A stretch of 64,000 nt of DNA from Pseudoalteromonas piratica (GCF_000788395.1 NZ_CP009888.1:248001-312000); one strand, 5' to 3'. Positions 47,570 to 56,375 are shown, numbered from the stretch's first letter. Numbers and translations are program-made. The notes: generated by a model from the letters alone, not told the origin.

Positions 47570-48209
47570 AGGGGCCAAGAAAGGTGAAAACCGCTTCAAG
47601 ACCTCTCAAGAATCCAGAGTACTGACTAGGCTTCAAAGAATACAAGAAATTGTCATCCCAAAAATAAAGTCTTATTTGGATCTCATACATTTCAAAAATA
47701 AAACTAAGTTTCAAGAAATGTGTGCGGAGGTTTTCAATGAAGATCTTCCAATAAATATGAAAGCCATCTCTAGGCGCACAATTGCTAACAGTCCTTATTG
47801 GAATGAGCTTGGACCGATCTATTACCTCCACTATGGTGATGACCAGCATAGCGATTTAGAAACAATTAAAGCTAAAGCACTTAATAGCTTTTCTGATATG
47901 GAAAAAAGGGAAGAGCTTGAGCGTGAAATAAACAATTTAACCATACAGAATGAAGCCTTAATAAAGGCAATTGGAGAAGCCAAACTTAGCTCTAAAAGCA
48001 TAGAAGACAGCTATTCATTGCAAAAATTAAAACAAGACTTAGATAATCTTATCTGTGTAATTGATTTTTTGGTCAAAGCTACCGAAGGGATCGTTGTTAT
48101 AGACAAAGAGAACGAAACCATCATCAACATGGCTGATGATTTGCACGGGAAGTTGCCCTCTCAATTTGCAAAAACCTACTTTAAACATATAGGTAACGAA
48201 AATGACTAA
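47562..48209 (+). CDS. gmtX: Third mobility-operon protein, probable GmtX
   Basis: A 215-residue protein. A basic N-terminus (MAKGAKKGENRFKTS) leads to a segment like a small DNA-binding domain (MCAEVFNEDLPINMKAISRRTIANSPYW) and then a long coiled coil (about 110-165). No catalytic motif is visible. It overlaps both neighbours by 8 bp. In Tn554-like systems a small coiled-coil TnpC plays an accessory DNA-binding role, and this may be its counterpart. Confidence 0.65.
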   Translation: MAKGAKKGENRFKTSQESRVLTRLQRIQEIVIPKIKSYLDLIHFKNKTKFQEMCAEVFNEDLPINMKAISRRTIANSPYWNELGPIYYLHYGDDQHSDLETIKAKALNSFSDMEKREELEREINNLTIQNEALIKAIGEAKLSSKSIEDSYSLQKLKQDLDNLICVIDFLVKATEGIVVIDKENETIINMADDLHGKLPSQFAKTYFKHIGNEND

Positions 48210-48663
48210 AAAAACACCATTTGAACGTTATCAAGCCTATGTAACTACCCTCAAAAGTTCTGGTGAAAAGTTTCCTTGCAATAATTTTGGTGATATTAAC
48301 TTCACTATAGTGGCAAAAGAATGTGGAAATCGTAGACAATGGTTTAGTGAAAACTCCAATAAAATAATGGAAAATACCAATAAAAAGTTATCTCAAATTA
48401 TTCAAGAAGATGCTAAAACCGTTGGTACAAGCCAAAATACACCTAAAAATCTAGAATCAGTTCTAAACAATATTTCTGAAAAAGTTAAAAAAGAAAATAG
48501 CAGATTATTGAAATCTCTGGAGCAAGCTACTGCAGAGATTGAAAAGTTGCGAGCCCAAGTAGAAGAATTAGAGTTCAAGGTGTCCAATATTCAGCAAGAA
48601 TCAGATGAACGCTATAAAGAAATGTCTGAAAATGGAAGATCGTTTAGTTATGCTGAACCATAA
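48202..48663 (+). CDS. Coiled-coil protein of the mobility operon
   Basis: A 153-residue protein. An N-terminal ~60-residue domain (PFERYQAYVTTLKSSGEKFPCNNFGD in pieces, then CGNRRQWFSENS) looks like a compact DNA-binding unit. It is followed by a long Lys/Glu coiled coil (about 85-150). It overlaps the previous gene by 8 bp and the helicase gene's start. No family recognised; TnpC-like accessory proteins have this layout. Confidence 0.65.
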   Translation: MTKKTPFERYQAYVTTLKSSGEKFPCNNFGDINFTIVAKECGNRRQWFSENSNKIMENTNKKLSQIIQEDAKTVGTSQNTPKNLESVLNNISEKVKKENSRLLKSLEQATAEIEKLRAQVEELEFKVSNIQQESDERYKEMSENGRSFSYAEP

Positions 48664-50824
48664 GATTAGAGTCACCTCTATAAGTTTAGGCTCTTACGGT
48701 GGATATATATTTTCAGGAAAGCCAATTCAAGGGGGAAAAAACCTAGTTTGTAAGGTTCCTTATAAAATTGCGACACGCTCACCTGCTACGGGAGAAGTAT
48801 GGGAAATAACAGGTCAAAAAGTAAATAGCGATGAATACAATAACTATATCGACTTAACAGATTGCCACCCTATCGAAATCAAATCTGTTTTAACTAAAGA
48901 GCTTTTACGATGGCATCTTCTAAAACACTACAGGTTCAGGGGCTTTGGTCTGGGAAAAGCTAAAATTGACAAGCTATTAGGCAAGCATGGAATTGGTGCT
49001 GAAGCATTAATTACACTGCTCAATCACAATAAATGGCAACACTTAACTGACTTACTTAGCGAACACATTGCTAAATCGCTTTGCCGAAATTGGCAAGCCC
49101 TGAATAACCACTTTGAAACACTTCAATTTTTGAAAGAAAATAGTATTCCGGTGAGTGTGGCAAAACCTTTGCTTAAGGTCTGTGGCTACAATACAGTATC
49201 TCGTCTAGAGTCCAATCCGTATTCTCTAATCGCTTTTTATGATATCGCTCCCAATATTTGGCACAGCATTGAAAGAACGGCTGCAAAACTAGGAATCGAA
49301 CAAGACGATCCTAGGCGACTAATTGGTCTAGTTGAATACTGTCTCTATGAACAATTAGCTATGGCTCATACCGCTTGCAGAAGAGAAGAGATTGTAGCTT
49401 ATTTGGAAAAAGAGCTTGGGTCTTATGATGCAACGATAAATGCTTTAAAGACTGCACTCAAGAAAAAAGCAATTTGTCACGTTATCTATAAGGGGATCAA
49501 ATACTATCAACTTTCTTCGATTGGCTATATCGAATATGAAGTCGAAAAGGAAATTAGCTCATTACTTGAACACCCTTCACAAGAAGACATTTTTATTGAT
49601 GTAAAATCTTCAATCGATGTGTTCAAAGAAGAAATTTACACGAGAGATGGATTCTATTTAACAAACGCACAATTGAAAGCTATTAAAGAGGCTGTTACTA
49701 ATAGATTAGTAATAATCGATGGCTATGGGGGCACAGGAAAAACTACCATTTTGGAAGGTGTAGTCTCCGTTTTGAAACCCGAAAAAAGCTATGTTCTTGC
49801 TCTTGCAGGAAAAGCTAAAGAACGAGCAAAACAATCTATTGGTGAAGGCGCAGAAGCTTTTACAATACATGGCTTTATTGAAAAGGTAAAAACCAAGAAG
49901 CTAGCTAAAAACGAAAAAGTTAAGATTATAATTGATGAAGCTTCAATGGTTGATATTCTGCTGATATACAGACTAATAAAATCATTAAAAGGTATCGACT
50001 ATTCCTTGTTACTGGTGGGAGACAGAGCACAATTATCCCCCATTGGAGTTGGACTTTTCTTTCACCGTTTAGTTAACAGTGATAATGATAAAATAAAAGT
50101 TATCAAACTCAGGGAAGTACATAGAACAAAAGCCATGGGAATGCTTCACAAAGTATCAATTGGGGTTAGATCCGGCAACTTACATAAGCTTGAAAAATGG
50201 AGAGGTGAAACTGAAGGCGTCTACCTATTGCCTTGCGACAACCAAACTCAGCTATTCAACAGGCTGTTAGAAGTGAAACAACTAATGCCTAATGCTCAGG
50301 TTGTAACTGCACATGTTACTGAATCCCGTAAAGACTCCGCTAGACTGATCAATAATTTTATACAAAGTAATATTCAGTCTAATCAAGACATTTTCATGGC
50401 TTTAGGTGAGTTAAAGATAATGAGAAATGACTGGGTAATTGTTAATCAGAACGTGCATGACCTAAACCTATACAACGGTAATACTGGTATTGTTAGCTCG
50501 GTTTACTACTCAGAAGAACACGGAGAAATTTGCTGCAATATTGTTTTTGATGGCAATGAAATAACAATTACTAAATCTAACGCATGGGAACTTGGTCTGC
50601 AGTTAGCCTACGCAATATCAATACATAAATCTCAAGGTTCTGAGTACGACACAACGGTTGTTTGCGCAATCGAAAGCAGTAAACTTTTAGATAGAAGTAT
50701 GTTTTATACTGCAATTACTCGCTCCAGAAAACTCACTTTAGTTGCAGGTAAACTGGAAGTAGCAATCAATGCAGTTAAAAAACCAAGTAGATTTGAGTCA
50801 CTAAAATCACCTTTTCAAGTTTAG
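48650..50824 (+). CDS. RecD2-like SF1B DNA helicase
   Basis: Start is uncertain among ATGs at 48605, 48632 and 48650. I favour 48650 because the family-like N-terminal OB domain begins there and GGAAGA lies upstream. The 724-residue product has Walker A GYGGTGKTT, motif II IIDEASMVD, motif III LLVGDRAQLSPIG, EVHRT, and motif V/VI AISIHKSQGSEYD and TAITRSR. The N-terminal half with helix-hairpin-helix-like segments (RFRGFGLGKAKIDKLLGKHG in pieces) is as in RecD2. It is a probable 5'-3' helicase aiding excision, replication or integration of the island; it ends the five-gene mobility operon. Confidence 0.82.
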   Translation: MLNHKIRVTSISLGSYGGYIFSGKPIQGGKNLVCKVPYKIATRSPATGEVWEITGQKVNSDEYNNYIDLTDCHPIEIKSVLTKELLRWHLLKHYRFRGFGLGKAKIDKLLGKHGIGAEALITLLNHNKWQHLTDLLSEHIAKSLCRNWQALNNHFETLQFLKENSIPVSVAKPLLKVCGYNTVSRLESNPYSLIAFYDIAPNIWHSIERTAAKLGIEQDDPRRLIGLVEYCLYEQLAMAHTACRREEIVAYLEKELGSYDATINALKTALKKKAICHVIYKGIKYYQLSSIGYIEYEVEKEISSLLEHPSQEDIFIDVKSSIDVFKEEIYTRDGFYLTNAQLKAIKEAVTNRLVIIDGYGGTGKTTILEGVVSVLKPEKSYVLALAGKAKERAKQSIGEGAEAFTIHGFIEKVKTKKLAKNEKVKIIIDEASMVDILLIYRLIKSLKGIDYSLLLVGDRAQLSPIGVGLFFHRLVNSDNDKIKVIKLREVHRTKAMGMLHKVSIGVRSGNLHKLEKWRGETEGVYLLPCDNQTQLFNRLLEVKQLMPNAQVVTAHVTESRKDSARLINNFIQSNIQSNQDIFMALGELKIMRNDWVIVNQNVHDLNLYNGNTGIVSSVYYSEEHGEICCNIVFDGNEITITKSNAWELGLQLAYAISIHKSQGSEYDTTVVCAIESSKLLDRSMFYTAITRSRKLTLVAGKLEVAINAVKKPSRFESLKSPFQV

Positions 50825-50947
50825 CCATTACTATTTTTGCACCTTTTGAATGGTGCAGTCTTGGCTGTAATCAAAGTTAAGGGTTTAGAAGGTATATTTT
50901 AGTGAATGTAGGTATGTGCTAATTTTAAATGTGGGATAAATAGAAGT

Positions 50948-51178
50948 TTAAAGTGCGCTAGTGTCATCAATTTCCGGTATTAATTCAATCAAATTACATT
51001 CAAGCGCTTTTGCCATCTGGCATAATTTAATAACTGTTACATTTACTGTGCCGTTCTCCACTCGACTTAAATAGCTCTGATCTAAACCTGATTTAAATGA
51101 TAATTCGGCTTGGCTTTGGTCTTTATAGACCCTCATCAGTTTGATATTTTTACCTAATTTTTTCGCAAAATCGTCCAT
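50948..51178 (-). CDS. XRE-family transcriptional regulator
   Basis: A 76-residue helix-turn-helix protein with the Cro/CI pattern: MRVYKDQSQAELSFKSGLDQSYLSRVENG, where QAELSFKSG and QSYLSRVE are helices 2 and 3. The C-terminus (VTVIKLCQMAKALECNLIELIPE) is typical of the restriction-controller-like short XRE type. It is divergent from the 51305 operon and flanked by inverted repeats, so it probably controls its own and neighbouring promoters. Confidence 0.88.
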   Translation of the reverse strand: MDDFAKKLGKNIKLMRVYKDQSQAELSFKSGLDQSYLSRVENGTVNVTVIKLCQMAKALECNLIELIPEIDDTSAL

Positions 51179-51206
51179 TGGATTGTCTCAGACAAAAAAG
51201 ATTAAA

Positions 51207-51266
51207 TATCCCACATTGCGTTGATTTACACGATTGCATATAATCCTAAATAATGCATATATGCAT
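51207..51266. promoter_or_regulatory. Putative XRE operator region
   Basis: In the gap between the divergent XRE gene and 51305 lie TATCCCACATT (51207-51217) and a perfect 14-bp palindrome ATGCATATATGCAT (51253-51266). The inverse of the first, AATGTGGGATA, is repeated at 50928-50938 beyond the XRE stop. Confidence 0.45.
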
Positions 51267-51304
51267 ATTTAAGGTGTTTTTATTATATTTATTGAGGTTT
51301 ATGC

Positions 51305-51835
51305 ATGGAAAAATTCGAACTAGACAAAACTGTCATCCAAATTTTGTCTATGCCCAACGTCAATCACTTCACAGCCACTGAAATTAGAACGGCATATATA
51401 GCAATAAAGCAGGATGTAGAACTTAATCCAACTGTATCCCGTCGTTTCGTTTATGAGGAGCTTTTAAAATTAACTAGGCGGGGTTGGTTAATAAGAAGTA
51501 CAACCAAGAAGAAAGGTCTTACTCGTTATACCAAAAGCGAATTATTTGATCTCGAGATTTTAAAAGAAATGTTATCGCCACTTCAGCATGAAGTGACAGA
51601 AGTAAGTTCTCCTATCAATTACTCCCAAATGCTTGTTCAAAGGTTAAATCAATATAACTCGGAGTTATTAGAAGGCTTAGGAGCTGTAAAAGAGTATGTC
51701 GCATTGAAAGAGATATACCCTGAACAACATGACGACTTTAAAAGTCATTACATGGCCGTTCAAGAAAACAACCTTATCTTAAAAGGTAGAATTTTAGCTT
51801 TAAACAAACTTATTAAATTAACTAGAGAGAACTAA
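51305..51835 (+). CDS. Winged-helix-like hypothetical protein paired with DEAH helicase
   Basis: A 176-residue protein I do not recognise. The first 80 residues look like a winged helix (HFTATEIRTAYIAIKQD; RRFVYEELLKLTRRGWLIRST with a basic wing KKKGLTRYT). The remainder is helical. It lies 3 bp before the helicase gene, so the two form a unit. Possible roles are DNA targeting or regulation of the helicase (inference). Confidence 0.65.
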   Translation: MEKFELDKTVIQILSMPNVNHFTATEIRTAYIAIKQDVELNPTVSRRFVYEELLKLTRRGWLIRSTTKKKGLTRYTKSELFDLEILKEMLSPLQHEVTEVSSPINYSQMLVQRLNQYNSELLEGLGAVKEYVALKEIYPEQHDDFKSHYMAVQENNLILKGRILALNKLIKLTREN

Positions 51836-51838
51836 TAA

Positions 51839-53326
51839 ATGAAACTAAGAAATTGGCAGTCAGAGTGTATTCACTCTGCAATTTCTAACTATAAATCAAA
51901 CAAGCATTTTTTGGCCCTTGCTACTCCTGGCGCTGGCAAAACAGCGATGGCCTCAGTATTAGCTAAATTACTGTATGACCAAAATGATATTGATCTTGTA
52001 ATTTGCTTTTCTCCTTCTTCAATCGTCGCGAATGATTTTAGTGAAGCGTTAAGTGATCAACTTAAATCCCATTTTGACGGCACTATTGGTGCATTGGGTA
52101 ATTCATTCACTTATCAGGGTTTGAGCACACTAGGTAATAAGGTCTGGCGCTTATTTGATAAGTATCGTGTGTTTGTGATCTTCGATGAGATCCATCATTG
52201 CGCAGGATCAAATATCAAAGATGCTAATGCTTGGGGTAAGCCAATCATTACAATGATTAAAGAAAAAGCTGCCTACACAATCGCTTTAACTGGCACACCG
52301 TGGCGATCCGATGCGCTACCTATCGCTCTTGCTGAATATTGTAATGATTCAGGAAAAATACAATGTGATTATGTATATGGCTTAAAACAAGCGATTGCTG
52401 ACAATGTGTGTCGAATTCCACAAGTAGTCGCATTAGATAATGATCAGATTACAGTTGTTGAAGGTGATGAAACGAGACACTTCACAAGCTTTATAGATTT
52501 GCTATCACAATCAATTATTCCATATTCTGAGATTGTGACTAACACCAGCGTGATAGAGCAGCTATTAATCCACTCAAGTCATAAGTTAAATGAACTACGA
52601 ACTTTTAATAAAGAAGCAGGTGGATTAATCGTCGCTTCATCTATAACTCATGCTTGGCAAATACAACTAATTTTGAAACAGGTTATTGGAGAAAGTGCTC
52701 TTGTTGTCACTAGTGATGAAAGCAATGGAAATGAACTTATTAGATCTTTCAGACATAACCAACAGAAGTGGATCATCAGTGTTGGAATGATCTCTGAAGG
52801 CACCAACATTCCACGCCTTCAGGTGTGCTGTTATCTTTCAAATGTGAAAACAGAAATGAACTACCGTCAGGTGATGGGGCGTTTACTGCGTATTACTGAT
52901 GCACCAAACCAGCAGGCAATTTTTTTTATGCCTGCCGAGCCAAAACTTGTTGAATATGCTTATCGCGTGTCTCAGGACATTCCTGAAAATTTGGAAAAAG
53001 TAAAATTTACTCAGATGGATAAAGAAATCATAACTAAAGCAAATGTGTTAAGTGAAAGTGACGAAGTGATTAATAGTGACTGTAATACCTTAATTAGTGC
53101 TACAAAACAAACTATCAGCATTGGTGATACAACATTTAACGTGGATGAGAGGCTCACGTCGTCTAATGACATACCATCAATTGAATTAGACATTTCAATC
53201 GATAAAATCATGAGGATCTTTGGTCAATTTAATCACAAAGAGCTTGAGATCGAAGGCTTCGAACAACTAAACATCTCAGAACAATCAATAAAAAAGCTTA
53301 GCCAATATAGTTCAGTGGCATTTTAA
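51839..53326 (+). CDS. SF2 DEAH-box helicase
   Basis: A 495-residue helicase. Motif Q-like N-terminus LRNWQSECI, Walker A ATPGAGKTA, Walker B FDEIHHC (DEIH), motif III LTGTPWRSD, then helicase C-terminal motifs SVGMISEGTNIPRLQVCC and RQVMGRLLRIT. The organisation resembles the helicase part of type I/III restriction or UvrB-like SF2 enzymes but no nuclease domain is fused. It is plausible as part of a DNA-processing or defence module with the preceding gene. It converges on the cassette array. Confidence 0.85.
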   Translation: MKLRNWQSECIHSAISNYKSNKHFLALATPGAGKTAMASVLAKLLYDQNDIDLVICFSPSSIVANDFSEALSDQLKSHFDGTIGALGNSFTYQGLSTLGNKVWRLFDKYRVFVIFDEIHHCAGSNIKDANAWGKPIITMIKEKAAYTIALTGTPWRSDALPIALAEYCNDSGKIQCDYVYGLKQAIADNVCRIPQVVALDNDQITVVEGDETRHFTSFIDLLSQSIIPYSEIVTNTSVIEQLLIHSSHKLNELRTFNKEAGGLIVASSITHAWQIQLILKQVIGESALVVTSDESNGNELIRSFRHNQQKWIISVGMISEGTNIPRLQVCCYLSNVKTEMNYRQVMGRLLRITDAPNQQAIFFMPAEPKLVEYAYRVSQDIPENLEKVKFTQMDKEIITKANVLSESDEVINSDCNTLISATKQTISIGDTTFNVDERLTSSNDIPSIELDISIDKIMRIFGQFNHKELEIEGFEQLNISEQSIKKLSQYSSVAF

Positions 53327-53330
53327 AAAT

Positions 53331-53450
53331 GGAGTTATGATGATGCAAAGGCCTCTTCAGCTGGCTTATAGATGCTTTCGAATGGATTTATAGATTGCAA
53401 AAATGAGGTTAATTTGTCCTCAGTGGTACTAAAAATATCTAGAATAGATT
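53331..53450 (-). pseudogene. Truncated short ORF at the distal end of the cassette array
   Basis: Read on the minus strand, one frame gives SILDIFSTTEDKLTSFLQS and INPFESIYKPAEEAFASS then a stop, but the frame closes upstream and no start is available. It lies just past attC at 53511, where another cassette would begin. It may be the relic of a broken cassette gene. Confidence 0.3.
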
Positions 53451-53510
53451 TTTGGTAGATTCATAATTTGAACAATCTAAAATCACGTCAGTTACATCCT
53501 AATTATTAAC

Positions 53511-53606
53511 GTGTAACGCCGCATTAAGGTATGAGCGGCGCTTGGCTATACTTGAGCGATGCGAAACTGCCAAGCGTTGCGAATCACTCTTAAATGCTTT
53601 GTTAGG
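53511..53606 (-). other. Integron attC site (RES cassette)
   Basis: On the minus strand the site begins CCTAACAAAGC right at the RES stop and ends GGCGTTACAC. Between them CGCTTGGC and GCCAAGCG form the extended palindrome (about 95 bp). Outer boxes are complementary, as in attC of chromosomal integrons. Confidence 0.82.
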
Positions 53607-54593
53607 TTAATTTTCGTCTGGGTAACGCTTTACGTTTAAAAGTTCGCACGCATTGCCAAGGCTAAAGTTTTGATTGAGAAAGACAAGATTAAAACACCCA
53701 GCGATAGTACGAGTTGATGGATACTTGATTGCATCAAACCCTGCATACTTTGCACAATCAGCGACAAACCTTGAAAACAAATATTGGGGCTTGTACTGCC
53801 CTTCATCGTCGTGCTTTGCGCTCACTAAAGCTGAATAGACCATAGTATCGAGCATATCACTATGCTGTTCGTGGTTTTCGTGCGAAGCAGTTAAATCGAG
53901 AGTTTTCACTGGTTGATTTATACAAATTTCAGCCATATAGCATGGAACCCTGCGCATTTCTTCATAACAAGTACGCATGTCACTACCAAGGTAAAAGGCA
54001 GGTAAACCAGAATGGTTATACCTACCCTCTGAAGCAAATGCTTTTGGAGTAACATCGAACTCCTTTGGTGCAACCTCAGTAATTTGAGATGCAGCTCTTG
54101 CTCGATACAAAGGCTGTGTAATTTCTATAGGAACTGCGTTTTCAGCTAACTCTTGAATAGCTTGAAATACTGACTCTGCAAACTCATGCTTAAGCATCAC
54201 AAAGGGCGACTTATGCGCAATTTCCATAAGTTCATTTAGGATATCTTCGAAAGAATCAACAGGCTTAAAAGGTAGTTCATAAGGATAGAATCCACCTTTC
54301 AACTGCTCTCCACAACTTGGACAATTGACTAACTGCATAAACTTTAAATAATCTTCTGGTGTGTAGCAATCTCTAAGTATGGTTGACTCATAAAAATGGT
54401 CAATATCCATAACATTGCTTTGAAAGTCTATCGCATTTCCAGCACTTGGCCATGCTTTTAGAAAATCATCAACACAGAGGTCACAACAAGCTATATCCGC
54501 TGAAAACCAAGAATCGCATTCAGATAAAAATAGGTCTTCTATTCCATACATATCCAGCTCTTCAAGCTGCTCTCTTTCTTCAATTGTTAACAT
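53607..54593 (-). CDS. RES-domain protein with HEPN/zinc-type N-terminus
   Basis: A 328-residue protein. The C-terminal RES domain has YRARAASQ (the Arg of the NAD-binding site), GRYNHSGLPAFYLG, an acidic TCYEEMR motif and FARFV-type ending (LFSRFVADCAKYAGFDAIKYPSTR in pieces). RES toxins degrade NAD+ and are normally paired with an Xre-type antitoxin carrying a DUF2384 domain. The first 110 residues contain CCDLC and CPSC, a likely zinc site, matching the HEPN/RES N-terminal type. No antitoxin gene accompanies it. It is carried as a gene cassette, with GTTAGG-type junction just before the start. Confidence 0.8.
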   Translation of the reverse strand: MLTIEEREQLEELDMYGIEDLFLSECDSWFSADIACCDLCVDDFLKAWPSAGNAIDFQSNVMDIDHFYESTILRDCYTPEDYLKFMQLVNCPSCGEQLKGGFYPYELPFKPVDSFEDILNELMEIAHKSPFVMLKHEFAESVFQAIQELAENAVPIEITQPLYRARAASQITEVAPKEFDVTPKAFASEGRYNHSGLPAFYLGSDMRTCYEEMRRVPCYMAEICINQPVKTLDLTASHENHEQHSDMLDTMVYSALVSAKHDDEGQYKPQYLFSRFVADCAKYAGFDAIKYPSTRTIAGCFNLVFLNQNFSLGNACELLNVKRYPDEN

Positions 54594-54905
54594 AACATCC
54601 CATTAACCTAACAATTTAAAAGTGCGCAAATCGCGCATATTTCTACCACGCAACTACTCACTTTTCTGATTACTACTATTTATCAAATTAGCTAACCTTT
54701 TACTAGATAAGAAATTTTTAGTTGGCAAAGTGCTCTGAGGACAAAAATGTGCAAATTGCTCATCTTCCTGAATATAGTGGAAAGTTGTAAACTCTGGATA
54801 TAATAACAGTATCAAAAATATTTAATGTCCGTTGTTCGGTCATTGCTGCCGGATACATAATTAAATTCAGTGAGTTACTTCCGCTTAGTGCCAAAAGCGG
54901 TCGGT
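54594..54905. other. Gene-free stretch in cassette array
   Basis: About 310 bp with no ORF I can support. On its right edge is a mutated attC end, and on the left (54610-54616) CCTAACAATTTAAA, the inverse of a GTTAGG cassette junction. It may be a decayed cassette or the leader of the RES cassette. Confidence 0.4.
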
Positions 54906-55009
54906 GGTAAAGCCTCTGTTAAAAGGCAAAATTTAGTTAGCTATAATGTGAAGCGGAGCGAAACCAGCAAACGGAATTTTGTCCGCTTTTAAACAGTTTG
55001 TTTGTTACG
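54906..55009 (-). other. Degenerate integron attC site
   Basis: The R'' side (TCGTAACAAAC) is intact and the arms CAGCAAACGG...TTTTGTCC / GGCAAAATTT...GTTAGC pair imperfectly. The R' core reads GGCTTTACC on the gene strand instead of the expected GGCGTTAxx, a single change in the crossover box. Spacer AGCGGAGCGAAACC closely matches that of the site at 56376. Confidence 0.65.
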
Positions 55010-55010
55010 A

Positions 55011-55805
55011 TCAACGTTGTTGCTCAATTGATATATTTGAGTCTTCCGCCATTTTAATACCACCTGAAATATTAACTACATTATCTCTGTTTTTTTGGTT
55101 ATTTAGTAAAGATAAAGCAATTTTAATCAATCTTGGAGAGCTAACAACTACAACTAGAGCTTGTAAACCACTTCCAACAAAAGGAACCATATCAACCATT
55201 ATAAATACTGCCAATAGAAAGATTAGAACCTCCATATCATTGGATGAGGTTGGTTTATTGTAGACATATTCAATGCCATCTACCCCCCTTGGAGTGCACT
55301 CTATTAGATGAGAATCTTCTAAATCAACCAACAAAGTAATTGATATTTCTTCATCAGCCTCTAACCTGTCAATGACGTATAATTTGTCATTTTCTAAAGA
55401 GGTAGGTTGTTCTTTAATTTCTATGGATGAATGGCAACCCTTGGTATTTCTCTCAATTATCTTGCCAGTCTCAGGTATTGATAAAAGTAAATTTTGCTTC
55501 TCTATAGCAACACTACCAGTATTTTTTAAGGAAACTGAATAGTGACACAAGTGCCTATAGCTTTCGTTCTTATACGACACAGAAAAAGCTTTGCTATCAA
55601 ATTGCTCATCTGCATTAGGTAGCTCAAACTTAACTAAATCCTCTAAAACCTGAAGCTTCTTTATCGCTTTTTTATCCGACCTCGATTTCAGTACCAATGT
55701 AACAATTATCGAGATAATACTGAAAACAGTAGTAACAACAAAAATTCCAGCCCCTGAAAATAACCAGTCTTTGTTTTCAATAATCCAACCTTGCACGTTC
55801 TGCAT
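55011..55805 (-). CDS. Membrane protein of unknown function (cassette gene)
   Basis: A 264-residue protein starting at ATG 55805 with AAGGAGT before it, just after the attC junction GTTAGTTAC. An N-terminal membrane helix (IFVVTTVFSIISIIVTLVL) precedes a soluble beta-rich domain (about 55-180) resembling an Ig-like fold (CHYSVSLKNTGSVAIEKQNLLL in pieces). A C-terminal hydrophobic region (VLIFLLAVFIMVDMV and LQALVVVVSS) follows. No family recognised. Confidence 0.68.
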   Translation of the reverse strand: MQNVQGWIIENKDWLFSGAGIFVVTTVFSIISIIVTLVLKSRSDKKAIKKLQVLEDLVKFELPNADEQFDSKAFSVSYKNESYRHLCHYSVSLKNTGSVAIEKQNLLLSIPETGKIIERNTKGCHSSIEIKEQPTSLENDKLYVIDRLEADEEISITLLVDLEDSHLIECTPRGVDGIEYVYNKPTSSNDMEVLIFLLAVFIMVDMVPFVGSGLQALVVVVSSPRLIKIALSLLNNQKNRDNVVNISGGIKMAEDSNISIEQQR

Positions 55806-55825
55806 ACTCCTTGATGTGAACTAGT

Positions 55826-55926
55826 AACTAACGCCCAGATAACAGGCATAAAACTGTTTGCTAAAATGTTTGAGGAACGAAAAACAGCAAACTGTTTTAA
55901 GTCCTAGTCGACTTGCTTGTTATGCG
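55826..55926 (-). other. Integron attC site
   Basis: On the minus strand it runs from GCATAACAAGC to GGGCGTTAGTT, with internal arms AACAGTTTGCTG and CAGTTTTATGCC-type pairing (GCAAACAGTTTTATG). The last codons of the upstream gene are inside it. Confidence 0.8.
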
Positions 55927-56364
55927 TAATTTATCGCGATGTTTAATTAATACCTTTAGAAGACGATCTTGCTTTAGGTAGATGATTTCTAATACATAAA
56001 TAGGTAATGATAATGCTATAAGTGCCACACCTAAACCTTTTTCTGTAGGTGTATTATTTAAAGTATTACCTAACCAAATAGGTTCCGTTAAATATGAGTA
56101 CATTAAAATTAAGATTGATAAAATAAATACAACCATCCAAGCAAAAGTTTTAATAGATTCTATTAAAACTTTAGTATCATCATGCCTGATTCCCTTAACT
56201 TTTTTAAGATCTGCTAATTTGGATTTACGCTTAAAGCCTTTTGCATGCAAAGGGATTGAATGCATAAAAGTTATCGCTTTGGGTATTAATAAAGCAATAA
56301 CTACAAAGAATAGTCCTGTAAACCACCATGATGGGTCATTTAGATTAGTGAGAATTGTATCCAT
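55897..56364 (-). CDS. Three-helix membrane protein of unknown function (cassette gene)
   Basis: The start at ATG 56364 is preceded by AAAGGAAAG and directly follows the attC junction, so the longer frame upstream (which reads through attC) is rejected. The 155-residue product has three hydrophobic helices: WWFTGLFFVVIALLIP, FAWMVVFILSILILMY and LGVALIALSLPIYVLEIIYL. Its last residues are encoded by the attC that follows. No family recognised. Confidence 0.68.
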   Translation of the reverse strand: MDTILTNLNDPSWWFTGLFFVVIALLIPKAITFMHSIPLHAKGFKRKSKLADLKKVKGIRHDDTKVLIESIKTFAWMVVFILSILILMYSYLTEPIWLGNTLNNTPTEKGLGVALIALSLPIYVLEIIYLKQDRLLKVLIKHRDKLRITSKSTRT

Positions 56365-56375
56365 ACTTTCCTTTA

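Noticed and set aside
54979..55263. 94-codon plus-strand frame in the cassette array
   Set aside because: It is antisense to the cassette gene at 55011-55805 and runs into an attC site.
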